In this document: piece by piece, positions 7,147 through 14,995 of the stretch
Layout: each line of letters opens with the position of its first letter
How positions within the stretch are numbered: position 1 is the stretch's first letter
NCBI GenBank assembly: GCA_031411495.1
Contig: JANOBD010000170.1
Coordinates: forward strand, 1 to 63,510
From: JANOBD01 sp031411495
Lineage (GTDB): Bacteria > Planctomycetota > Phycisphaerae > Tepidisphaerales > Tepidisphaeraceae
Length of the DNA stretch: 63,510 nt
Direction: 5' to 3'
Notes under the pieces: generated by a model
The model's database searches: none
The model's input: only the letters and a program-made list of their open reading frames with translations
Told to the model about the DNA's origin: nothing
Made by a program: the position numbers and the translations under genes

Positions 7147-10032
7147 ATGCTGGCGAAACGGAATTGCGCGGTCGAATTGGAACATCTCGAGTTACGACGG
7201 CTGCTGAGCGGTAACCCGGCGGCCAACGTTGCCGTCGGCTGTCCGCCGCTGCTGAATCGACCGATATCGGCGACGCCTGTCCCGCGCGCGGCAGCCGCCA
7301 CGGGTAGCCTCGTCGTGCCCCAGCTGAGCTCCAACCCCGGAGCGCCGGTGACGATCTACCTGGATTTCGACGGCGACGGCGCCGGCATCTGGGGCGGCTA
7401 CAACGTCACGTCCACTCCCGCCTTCGATTCCGACAACGACCCTTCGAACTTCGACGCCTTCGAGCTCGATCAGATTCGCAAGATGTGGAAGCTCGTCGTC
7501 GATGCGTACAGCCCGTTCGACGTCAATGTCACCACGATCGACCCCGGCACGCTGATCGACGGCAGATCGGTCCGCGCCGTGGTCGGCGGCGATGGCGCGT
7601 GGACCGGGAGCGTGTACGGCGGCCTCTCGTACGTCGGCTCGTTTCTCGATTCGCTGCCCAACACCGTATGGGTCTTCAGCGATTACACCGGTAAAGGCGC
7701 GCCCGATCACGCCGGTTGGACGGCACGCGTCATCAGCCACGAAGTCGGCCATTCGTTCGGCCTGTGGCATCAGTCGATCGTGTCGACGACCGGCGTCACG
7801 CAAACGGAATACGATCCCGGCACCACGCTGACCAGCCCGATCATGGGCTACTCCTACTCCGGCCAGCGCGCCACCTGGCGCACCGGGCGCAACAACTTTG
7901 GCCAGTCGCAGGACGATGTGTCGACGCTGCTCGCCGGCGGCGTGAGCCTGATCGGCGACGACGTGCCCGCCGGCCAAAGCCGGCCCCTCACGCTGAATAG
8001 CGCCTCGCCAGTCACCGGCCGGATCGAAACCGCCGGCGATACGGATGTCTATTCGTTCACGCTCACCGCGCCGCGAATCGTGAATCTCCGCGTCGACCCG
8101 CCGGTGCTCGGGGCGCACGCAACCGGCACGCTCGACGCCGCGATGCGTCTTACCGGCAACGGCGTCGATCGCGACCTCGACACGTTCAATCTCGGCGAAT
8201 CACTCAGCGTCCGACTCGGCGCGGGAACTTACACGGTGCAGGTGCGCGCGGGCGCGAGCAATCTCGGCTACGCCAACCTCGGCAGCTATGCGGTCTCTCT
8301 GAACGCCGTCGATGCGATCGCAGCACTCGACATGAACGACAGCCGCATGCGCGTGACGTGGTCGGCCGTTCCGAGCGCGGGCGTGTACTTGGTTCGCGCG
8401 TCGACGGTCACCGATCCGTTCCAGACGATCTTCGACCTGGTAAGCCCGACCGGCGCCGCGACGCAATCCCGCGACTACACCTACTTCGCGACCGGCGCCG
8501 AGGTGGTCGTCGAGGCCTACGCGGGGACGACCAACTTCGGAACGCCGATCGCGCGCTACGGCGCCCTTCGCGGCGACATGCACGAGCTCAATTCGAACCC
8601 GTTCCGCACGTCGGCTCCCGGCGACACGGTGGAAGCGGAAGATTTCATCGCCCAGTATGTGTCGAACACGCCCATCACGGCCCCCGTGGCGATTTTCGAA
8701 GACCGGACGATCGATCTCACGCAAGACAATCTCGGCAACGCACAACGCTATCGGCCGACGGCCGTCGATCTCGACTTCAGCACCGATCCGACGCGGCCGG
8801 GCATCGTCGTCACGCGAACGCAGCCGGGCGAAGAGCTGGCGTATTCGATCACGAATGATGCCGCCGGCACGTATGTGATCGAGGCGCGCGTCTCGAATCC
8901 GCAGCCGGGCGCATCGGTCGTGCTGCGTCTCGACGGCGGCACGAGCTCGTTCGTCAGTTCGACCGTCGCCATTCCCGCGACCGGTGCGTGGAGCAGCTAC
9001 ACGACGATCCGCAGCGCGCCGTTCGCGCTGGCTGCCGGCGTCGCGGGTTTCTTTCAGCGGCTCAAGGTGAAGTTCCTTGCCACTTCGGCCGCGGGGTCGG
9101 TCGGCAACTTCGATTCGTTCCGCCTGGTCCGCGTGATCGTGCCGCAGCCGCCCGCAGCGCCGACGAACCTGGTGGCCACGTTCGACCCGGCCGCAGGGGC
9201 CGTCCGTTTGAGGTGGGACGACAACTCAAACAACGAAGCCGAGTTCGTGGTGCAGCGGCGACTGCGCGGACAAGGCTCGACCTCGTGGGCCTACGCGACC
9301 CGCGCGAACGCGAACGTGAACACTGCGATCGACTCGCAGATCACCTTCGACTCGGCCTACGAATACCGCGTGCTGGCGAACAATGACGCGGGCACGAGCG
9401 TCAGCAACATCGCCAGCGTCCAGACCACGCGCCCGCAGACGCCGCCGGTCGCGCCGACGAATCTCCGCGTCGCCTACGACCGCACGGCCAACGTCGTCCG
9501 ACTGTCCTGGCAGGACAATTCGAACAACGAGAGCAACTTCATCATCCAGCGGCGCTTCCGCGGACAGAACGATTCCGCGTGGCAGGCCGTCGTCACCGGC
9601 GATGCGAACACCACGAGCGGAACCGATTCGTCCGTGATCCGTAACGTCGTGTACGAATACCGAGTGCTCGCATCGAACGCGGCGGGCGCGGCGGCGTCTG
9701 TCGCGGTGCAGTTGCCCGTCTCTGCGATCAACCCCCCGAGTGGCCTGCGAGCGCTCGGGCCGCCGGCCGCCGGCAACGTTGTGCTCGGCTGGAACGACAA
9801 CAGCTCGAACGAAACCGGCTTCGAAATCGAGCGACGCCTCGCGGGCGGTACGTGGAGCAAAATCGGCACGGCCGTCTCCAGCGTCGTCACCTTCCGCGAC
9901 GCGACGGCGAACCCGAACGCCCGTTACGAGTACCGCGTCCGCGCGATTAATACGGTCGACTGGGTGCCCAGCGATTACTCGAATGTGCTGAGCGTATGGA
10001 CGCTGATCACGAACCATACGGCCGGGACGTGA
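7147..10032 (+). CDS. Secreted metzincin-type protease with PPC, CBM6-like and three FN3 domains
   Basis: Predicted extracellular zinc protease of 961 residues. The start at 7147 is chosen because GAGAGGGAG precedes it at 7 bp; the longer frame would need a TTG. The leader VELEHLELRRLLSG is LEPR-XLL-like. The catalytic zinc motif HEVGHSFGLWH (HExxHxxGxxH) lies near residue 200. After it come a pre-peptidase C-terminal-like domain (about 285-385), a CBM6-like beta-sandwich (about 495-655, beginning VEAEDF) and three fibronectin type III repeats (about 665-960), each with the strand pattern APTNL...LxWxDNSxNE. It probably binds and digests an external substrate. There is no sorting tail at the C-terminus. 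Confidence 0.88.
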   Translation: MLAKRNCAVELEHLELRRLLSGNPAANVAVGCPPLLNRPISATPVPRAAAATGSLVVPQLSSNPGAPVTIYLDFDGDGAGIWGGYNVTSTPAFDSDNDPSNFDAFELDQIRKMWKLVVDAYSPFDVNVTTIDPGTLIDGRSVRAVVGGDGAWTGSVYGGLSYVGSFLDSLPNTVWVFSDYTGKGAPDHAGWTARVISHEVGHSFGLWHQSIVSTTGVTQTEYDPGTTLTSPIMGYSYSGQRATWRTGRNNFGQSQDDVSTLLAGGVSLIGDDVPAGQSRPLTLNSASPVTGRIETAGDTDVYSFTLTAPRIVNLRVDPPVLGAHATGTLDAAMRLTGNGVDRDLDTFNLGESLSVRLGAGTYTVQVRAGASNLGYANLGSYAVSLNAVDAIAALDMNDSRMRVTWSAVPSAGVYLVRASTVTDPFQTIFDLVSPTGAATQSRDYTYFATGAEVVVEAYAGTTNFGTPIARYGALRGDMHELNSNPFRTSAPGDTVEAEDFIAQYVSNTPITAPVAIFEDRTIDLTQDNLGNAQRYRPTAVDLDFSTDPTRPGIVVTRTQPGEELAYSITNDAAGTYVIEARVSNPQPGASVVLRLDGGTSSFVSSTVAIPATGAWSSYTTIRSAPFALAAGVAGFFQRLKVKFLATSAAGSVGNFDSFRLVRVIVPQPPAAPTNLVATFDPAAGAVRLRWDDNSNNEAEFVVQRRLRGQGSTSWAYATRANANVNTAIDSQITFDSAYEYRVLANNDAGTSVSNIASVQTTRPQTPPVAPTNLRVAYDRTANVVRLSWQDNSNNESNFIIQRRFRGQNDSAWQAVVTGDANTTSGTDSSVIRNVVYEYRVLASNAAGAAASVAVQLPVSAINPPSGLRALGPPAAGNVVLGWNDNSSNETGFEIERRLAGGTWSKIGTAVSSVVTFRDATANPNARYEYRVRAINTVDWVPSDYSNVLSVWTLITNHTAGT

Positions 10033-10066
10033 AGCGGTTGGCCGAGCGATCCGGGCCTTCGCTTCG

Positions 10067-10194
10067 CTCAGAGTCTGTGACTTTGTCGGTGGGTGTCCCG
10101 GGGCAGGTACGCCTGACCCGCGTTCAGATTGTCGAGCGCGGGTCAACGAGTACGTTGCCCCGGGGCACCCGATCAAAAAGTCACAGGCTCTCAG
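10067..10194. repeat. MITE-like imperfect palindrome of about 128 bp
   Basis: Two arms of about 57 bases are reverse complements with roughly 80% identity, separated by about 13 bases. Strong blocks are AGAGTCTGTGACTTT (10070-10084) against AAAGTCACAGGCTCT (10177-10191), and GGGTGTCCCGGGGCA (10091-10105) against TGCCCCGGGGCACCC (10156-10170). It sits 35 bp after the protease stop and before the SRAP gene. It could be a MITE or REP-like element, or simply a very long terminator hairpin. Confidence 0.65.
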
Positions 10195-10296
10195 ACATCG
10201 GCGTCGATGGATGAAAGTCCCGCGTGTCTACGCGGGGTGAATGGGTTCTTACCGCTAACGTGCAACAAGCGTTTGGACGGACGCTACAATCCCGCC

Positions 10297-11031
10297 ATGT
10301 GCGGCCGATACACGCTCCGTCGACTCGACGTCTTTCTCCACGAGATGGCCAACCTGCGCGGCGCGATCGGCGACATCGAAGCCGGTTATGAAATCGATCC
10401 GAAGGACCAGCCTTTCGACGAGAAGGGAAAGCTACTCAGCGCCCGCTACAACATCGCGCCGAGCCAGCAGATCGCGGTGATCCGCAGCAAAGCCGATGGC
10501 GCGTTCGCGCTCTCGCTCGTGAAGTGGGGTCTGATCCCGAGCTGGACCAAGGGCAAACCCAAGCTCCAGCCGATCAACGCCCGTGGCGAGACCGTGCCCA
10601 CGAGCGGCATGTTCCGCAGCGCGTTCGATCGTCGGCGTTGCCTCATTCCCGCAGACGGCTTCTACGAGTGGAAGAAGCTCGATGCGAAGACCAAGCAGCC
10701 GATGTTCATCCATCTCAAGGGCGACCGGCCGTTCGCGTTTGCCGGCTTGTGGGAGCGTTGGAAGCCGGATGAGGCCGAGCCGATCGACACGTGCACGATC
10801 CTCACGACGACGCCGAATGAGTTGATGAGCGAGATTCACGACCGGATGCCCGTGATTCTCTCGCCAAACGATTTCGCAAAGTGGCTGAGCCGTGAAGTGC
10901 TCGGCAAAGACGTGGTGGATCTGATCCGCCCGTTCGATGCGAATCAGATGGAGGCGTGGCCGGTGAGCAGGCAGGTGAACTCGCCGAAGAATGAGGGGGC
11001 GGAGCTGGTGGAGCGGGAAGACGCGGAGTAG
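10297..11031 (+). CDS. SRAP (SOS response-associated) peptidase, YedK/HMCES family
   Basis: Shields abasic sites in single-stranded DNA by forming a thiazolidine DNA-protein crosslink through Cys2. The start at 10297 is fixed by this chemistry: the mature protein must begin MCGRYTL, and the Cys becomes the N-terminal residue after Met removal. 244 residues, the normal length. Further active-site elements are visible: INARGETV (Asn and Glu), the RCLIPADGFYEWKK core, and the histidine in EIHDRMPVIL. It is cytosolic and usually SOS-induced, although I see no LexA-type box. It is transcribed alone and converges with moaC. Firm identification. Confidence 0.95.
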   Translation: MCGRYTLRRLDVFLHEMANLRGAIGDIEAGYEIDPKDQPFDEKGKLLSARYNIAPSQQIAVIRSKADGAFALSLVKWGLIPSWTKGKPKLQPINARGETVPTSGMFRSAFDRRRCLIPADGFYEWKKLDAKTKQPMFIHLKGDRPFAFAGLWERWKPDEAEPIDTCTILTTTPNELMSEIHDRMPVILSPNDFAKWLSREVLGKDVVDLIRPFDANQMEAWPVSRQVNSPKNEGAELVEREDAE

Positions 11032-11079
11032 TCACCGATATTCACCGATTGAACACCGATGAATATGGATTATCGGTGT
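11032..11079. repeat. CACCGAT repeat cluster between convergent genes
   Basis: Three direct copies of (T/A)CACCGAT at 11032-11060 are followed by the inverted copy ATCGGTGT at 11072-11079; ACACCGAT at 11053-11060 and that copy make a perfect 8-bp stem with an 11-base loop. It overlaps the stop of moaC. It is probably a shared terminator built from a degenerate intergenic repeat. Confidence 0.55.
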
Positions 11080-11570
11080 CCCTCGGTGGCAATTGGTGAC
11101 TTGGTTTTGGATACCAGCGTCACGCCTTCGATCCGCATCGTCTTGTCGATCGCCTTGCACATGTCGTAGATCGTGAGCGCGGCGACGCTGACGGCGGTGA
11201 GGGCTTCCATTTCCACGCCAGTCTTGGCGGTGATCTTCGTGATCGCCTTGATGTGCAGCGGCAGCAGCTCTTTGGATTGATCGTCGGGGAGTTCCGGGAT
11301 GTCGAAATCCACTTCGACGCTTTCGAGCGGCAGCGGATGGCAGAGGGGGATGAGATCGCCACAGCGCTTCGCGGCCATGATGCCCGCGAGGCGCGCCGTC
11401 GCGATGACGTCGCCTTTGGGAACCAGTCCGTTGGCGATGGCGCGGATCGTATCCGGCTGAAGGTAAATCGCGCCGCGGGCGATCGCTTCACGCTTGCTGA
11501 CCGGCTTGTCGCCAACATCCACCATGCGGGCGGCGCCGGTTTCGTCGAGGTGGGTGAGTTTCTGGCTCAT
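11070..11570 (-). CDS. moaC: Cyclic pyranopterin monophosphate synthase MoaC
   Basis: Converts the MoaA product (3',8-cyclo-7,8-dihydro-GTP) to cyclic pyranopterin monophosphate in molybdenum cofactor synthesis; cytosolic hexamer. 166 residues, the normal length. Family motifs: ARMVDVGDKPVSKREAIARG at the N-terminus, the active-site GDVIATARLAGIMAAKRC, the PLCHPLPL block and the catalytic lysine/aspartate helix TIYDMCKAIDK near residue 135. No other moa gene is in the window, so the pathway genes are scattered in this genome. The gene is followed by a CACCGAT repeat acting as its likely terminator. Confidence 0.96.
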   Translation of the reverse strand: MSQKLTHLDETGAARMVDVGDKPVSKREAIARGAIYLQPDTIRAIANGLVPKGDVIATARLAGIMAAKRCGDLIPLCHPLPLESVEVDFDIPELPDDQSKELLPLHIKAITKITAKTGVEMEALTAVSVAALTIYDMCKAIDKTMRIEGVTLVSKTKSPIATEGHR

Positions 11571-11623
11571 GGGGAATCAGTGTACCGAAAATCGATCAGA
11601 TCAACTCCAGCCAGAACTGCCAG

Positions 11624-11875
11624 TTACCGCCAGAGGGCGAACCCGATCAGCCCTAGCATGAGCATGAGAACCACCAGGATCCACCACGTCGGTCTCCGTT
11701 CGCCGGGAAGGTCTTCGCTCAGGATGTAGTTTCCGCAGCGCGGGCAGATCTCGGCAGTGTCGATGATCGGCTGGCCACATTGCGGGCAGTAGATCACGTC
11801 GAGCGTGTCGCTCGGATCCTGATCCGATTCGAGCGGGTCTTCGTCCAGTGAATCATCGTCGCCGAAGTCGCTCAT
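11624..11875 (-). CDS. Small zinc-ribbon membrane protein
   Basis: Protein of 83 residues with an acidic N-terminus (SDFGDDDSLDEDPLESDQD), a double-CxxC zinc ribbon (CPQCGQPI...CPRCGNYI, about residues 30-50) and a single hydrophobic helix at the end (about 62-81). It resembles zinc-ribbon tail-anchored proteins; function is unknown. It starts 4 bp after the end of kdsA on the same strand, so the two are probably cotranscribed. Confidence 0.8.
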   Translation of the reverse strand: MSDFGDDDSLDEDPLESDQDPSDTLDVIYCPQCGQPIIDTAEICPRCGNYILSEDLPGERRPTWWILVVLMLMLGLIGFALWR

Positions 11876-11879
11876 CGCT

Positions 11880-12686
11880 TTACCACTTCGCGCGCAGCTC
11901 GGCGATCTGCTTGCAGCTGGTCAGGAGGGCTTCGACCGAGTCGAGCGAAATCATCGAATTCGCGTCGCTCCTGGCGTGTTTCGGGTCGGGATGACACTCG
12001 AGGAACAGCCCGCTCACGCCGGCAGCGATGGCGGCGCGGGCGAGCATCGGCGTGTACTGCGGGTTGCCGCCGCTCGCGGTTCCCAGTCCGCCGGGCTGCT
12101 GTGTGCTGTGCGTCACATCGAACACGATCGGTTTTTCGAAGCCCGCCATGATCGGAATCGCGGTGAAATCGTTCACGAGCCGGTTGTAGCCGAAGAACGT
12201 CCCGCGCTCGGTAAGCATGACGTGCTCGTTGCCGGTCGAGCGGATTTTCTCGATGGCGTTGCCCATTTCCTGCGGGCTCATGAACTGGCCCTTCTTGACG
12301 TTGATGATTTTCCCCGTCGCTCCGGCGGCGAGCAGCAGATCGGTCTGGCGGGCGAGGAAGGCGGGGATCTGAAGCACGTCCACCGTCCGAGCCACCTGGG
12401 CGATCTGGTCGACCTCGTGGACATCGGTCAGCACCGGCAGCCCGAGCGATTCCTTGATGAAGTGCAGCGTCGCGAGCCCATCCGTGATGCCCGGGCCGCG
12501 AAAGCTCGAACCGCTGGAACGATTGGCCTTATCGAAGCTGGCCTTGAAGACGTACGGGATGCCCAGCGAATCGCAGACGGCTTTGACGTGTCTGGCGACC
12601 TGCACGCACAGTTCGCGCGATTCGATCACACACGGGCCGGCAATGACGAAGAAGGTGGAAGGATCAAGATTGAAGAGGGATGGCAT
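11880..12686 (-). CDS. kdsA: 3-deoxy-8-phosphooctulonate synthase KdsA
   Basis: Condenses phosphoenolpyruvate with arabinose-5-phosphate to Kdo-8-phosphate, which is needed for lipopolysaccharide inner core; its presence points to an outer membrane with LPS. 268 residues, the normal length for this TIM-barrel enzyme. Motifs: FVIAGPCVIES at residues 13-23, KASFDKANRSS at about 48, INVKKGQFMSPQEM at about 130, and FDVTHSTQQPGG at about 190. A cysteine next to the N-terminal motif (AGPC) is seen in all members and is not by itself diagnostic of the metal-dependent class. The small zinc-ribbon gene follows at 4 bp. Firm call. Confidence 0.96.
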   Translation of the reverse strand: MPSLFNLDPSTFFVIAGPCVIESRELCVQVARHVKAVCDSLGIPYVFKASFDKANRSSGSSFRGPGITDGLATLHFIKESLGLPVLTDVHEVDQIAQVARTVDVLQIPAFLARQTDLLLAAGATGKIINVKKGQFMSPQEMGNAIEKIRSTGNEHVMLTERGTFFGYNRLVNDFTAIPIMAGFEKPIVFDVTHSTQQPGGLGTASGGNPQYTPMLARAAIAAGVSGLFLECHPDPKHARSDANSMISLDSVEALLTSCKQIAELRAKW

Positions 12687-12702
12687 ATGGCTCTTTGTAG
12701 AA

Positions 12703-12741
12703 TCCGCTTGCGGATAGGGTTGAAATCGGTCCGCAAGCGGA
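12703..12741. terminator. Palindromic TCCGCTTGCGGA / TCCGCAAGCGGA pair
   Basis: TCCGCTTGCGGA at 12703-12714 and TCCGCAAGCGGA at 12730-12741 are each nearly self-complementary and also pair with each other over 12 bases. The right copy runs into the stop codon of the lipid kinase gene. A terminator or a dispersed intergenic repeat are both possible. Confidence 0.45.
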
Positions 12742-12743
12742 CC

Positions 12744-13625
12744 CTACGCGAAGGGCACGATAAATCGCTGCTGGAAGGGAAGCAATCGGATGTCGATCGG
12801 GGTCCGGCCAAAGGCTTCGCCGTCAAACTGCGCCGGGCAGTCGCCCAGCAGGTGGATCGACCGGGCCGTCGTCATGAGTGCGGCGGCATTGCCGACGGTC
12901 CGCGTGACGGCTGCCCACGCGGTGGAAACGAGGTGTTTTCGCTCGGCCATGCTGAAGATCGTGAGATCGAGCAGGCCGTCGCCGCTGCTCGCATTCGGGT
13001 TCAGCGTGAACCCGGTGCCGTATTCGGGGGCGTTGGCGACGACGACCATCGCCGGCTCCGGGCCGAAGAGTTTCTTCCCGTCGGCGTGGACCTCGACGAC
13101 GTTGCCGGTGAAGCCGAGCCATGATCGCGCCAGCGCCGGCAGGTAGTCGAGCTTGCTGATCGGGCCGGTGCGGTGAGCGGCAAGTTCGTGGACGACCTGC
13201 GCATCGAATCCGCTGGAACACATGATGAGGAACGGTTTTCCGTTGGCAGTCGGAATATCCATCGAGCGGGTTTTACCGTCGGCGATCGCGCGGATAAGCC
13301 GGTCGAGCCCCGCCTCGGCCGACCAGGGCAGCGCAAGATGCTTGGCGATGAGATTCGCCGTGCCGAGCGCGACGACCGCGATGGGGGGCGCATGTTCCGC
13401 ATGTTGATCGGCCATGCCATCAACCACGGCGCGGACCGTGCCATCGCCGCCGAGCGCGCAGACGCAGCGGCAGTCGCGATCGATCGGCGCGCCCATGTAT
13501 TGCGCGATCGTCTGGCGAGTCGACTCGATGCCGAACTCCTCCAGCGCGCGAGAGATGTCGGCGGCGACGATGGGCGATCGCCCTTTGCCGGCGTTGGGAT
13601 TGAAGACGATGTGGACGCGCTGCAT
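12744..13625 (-). CDS. Diacylglycerol kinase family lipid kinase
   Basis: Soluble or peripheral lipid kinase of the DagK/YegS/BmrU type that phosphorylates diacylglycerol-like lipids with ATP. 293 residues, normal length. The nucleotide-binding elements are NPNAGKG at about 9-15 and the family signature CALGGDGTVRAVVDGM at about 56-71, followed by ALGTANLIAKHL at about 85. The C-terminal beta-sandwich has the conserved SGDGLLDLTIF motif (about 215), near the regulatory or metal site. It is divergent from a lipoprotein gene and upstream of kdsA on the same strand. The exact lipid is not deducible; an acylglycerol is likely. Confidence 0.88.
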   Translation of the reverse strand: MQRVHIVFNPNAGKGRSPIVAADISRALEEFGIESTRQTIAQYMGAPIDRDCRCVCALGGDGTVRAVVDGMADQHAEHAPPIAVVALGTANLIAKHLALPWSAEAGLDRLIRAIADGKTRSMDIPTANGKPFLIMCSSGFDAQVVHELAAHRTGPISKLDYLPALARSWLGFTGNVVEVHADGKKLFGPEPAMVVVANAPEYGTGFTLNPNASSGDGLLDLTIFSMAERKHLVSTAWAAVTRTVGNAAALMTTARSIHLLGDCPAQFDGEAFGRTPIDIRLLPFQQRFIVPFA

Positions 13626-13748
13626 CTCGGGAAACAGTATGCGCGAAGGTCAAGAGAGTCGCGAAAACTGGCGCTACCGGCGCATGGTTGTCGCAATCGT
13701 CGTCACGGAGTTGCATGCGCGGTGTTAGCACGCAAGATAGGTCAAGAC

Positions 13749-14918
13749 ATGTCTCGGACCCTGCTCCTGACTGCTTGCCTGACCATTTGCGGCTGCGTTT
13801 ACATCGACGACAGCCCGCAGGGGACGACCGCGCCGCTGCCCACGACGCGCAAGGTCGCCCGCTACATGCCGCCGGCCGATCAATACGTGAAGAGCAAGCT
13901 CATCGACTTCGATTCGCCTTACGACACGAGCTTCGTCGTGGCGAGCGGCATCAAGCTGATCGACGATCCGGACAAGGCCGGCAACCGGGTGATGATCGCG
14001 CCGGGCGCGACGATCAAGCTCGGCGCGCTCGTTCGCGGTCGCGAATTTCCAGGCCCGTGGGATCTCCTGGGCGTCCGAGTCCGAGCCGATCGCCAGACGG
14101 GAGTGAAGTTGACGCTGACGCTCGGCACAGGCGAATCGCCATGTGAATCGGATTCCAATGCCGGCCCGCACTGGGAAATCTGCTGGATCGAGCTCTCGAA
14201 GCTGCCAACGTCAATGCCGATCGGCACGGAGCAACTCCTGACGATCAACTCCGTGGATGGGAAGCCGATCCTGATCGACGAGGTGATTCTGGCCCAGAGC
14301 CGCACGGTGGTGAGCCAGTCGACCGTGCCCGGCTCCGGCGAGTCGTGGCGTGTCGGGCGGACTGCGCTGCGGTGGCAGGTCTTCGCCGGCGAGCATGAAC
14401 TGCTATCACTGCCGGCGGCGCCATTTGTCGAAGAAGGGTATCGCGTGCTGGAAAGCAACGCGGTCCGGACCGTTTTCATTTCGCCGACGGACACGATCTC
14501 GATTGACCGAAACGGCCGGTTGATCGAGAACGGCGCCGCGCGACTGGATGAACGGGTTGTGAAGTTCGCCAAGACGACGGCGGAAAACGATTCGCCGGCG
14601 ATGATCGAGATCCCCCCGGACCAGGGGCGCGTCGAGCGCACCTTGCCCGGCGATCGGGATAACGATGGCTACGACGAATCGCGCGGCTGCTACACGATTC
14701 GCTCGACCGCGTCGCGGCTGAGCGTTCGCCTCTCGCCACAGAAGTTCCCGGTGAGCTGGCCGGTGATCGAAGTTATCGGGCTTCCGCCGGGTGCAGTGAG
14801 CGTATGGCTCGAGGGCCAGATCGTGCCTTGGGTGACGCGGTTGTCGGACGGGAAGACGATCATCGAGCTGCCCGTAAAGCTGCAGCGGCCGATCGAGGCG
14901 CAAGTTCGCGTGAAATGA
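13749..14918 (+). CDS. Putative lipoprotein, function unknown
   Basis: A predicted envelope lipoprotein of 389 residues. The ATG at 13749 opens a short signal peptide, MSRTLLLTACLTICGCVYI, with Cys17 in ICGC as the likely lipidated residue; the longer frame upstream has no leader. The mature part is beta-rich with no domain I recognise. Residues about 70-175 resemble a beta-sandwich of the type used to bind carbohydrate (pairs such as GAGTIKLG, GPWDLLGVRVRAD). The run at about 290-340 (PPDQGRVERTLPGDRDNDGYDESRG) has an Asp-rich loop that could bind calcium. It is divergent from the lipid kinase and precedes a histidine kinase by 77 bp on the same strand. Confidence 0.65.
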   Translation: MSRTLLLTACLTICGCVYIDDSPQGTTAPLPTTRKVARYMPPADQYVKSKLIDFDSPYDTSFVVASGIKLIDDPDKAGNRVMIAPGATIKLGALVRGREFPGPWDLLGVRVRADRQTGVKLTLTLGTGESPCESDSNAGPHWEICWIELSKLPTSMPIGTEQLLTINSVDGKPILIDEVILAQSRTVVSQSTVPGSGESWRVGRTALRWQVFAGEHELLSLPAAPFVEEGYRVLESNAVRTVFISPTDTISIDRNGRLIENGAARLDERVVKFAKTTAENDSPAMIEIPPDQGRVERTLPGDRDNDGYDESRGCYTIRSTASRLSVRLSPQKFPVSWPVIEVIGLPPGAVSVWLEGQIVPWVTRLSDGKTIIELPVKLQRPIEAQVRVK

Positions 14919-14995
14919 TTTGCCGTCCGAAGCGGTGTTGATTAACTCGGTAGGGGGCAGCGTCGATGTAGGTCGTATCTCGATCTGGTCGATGC

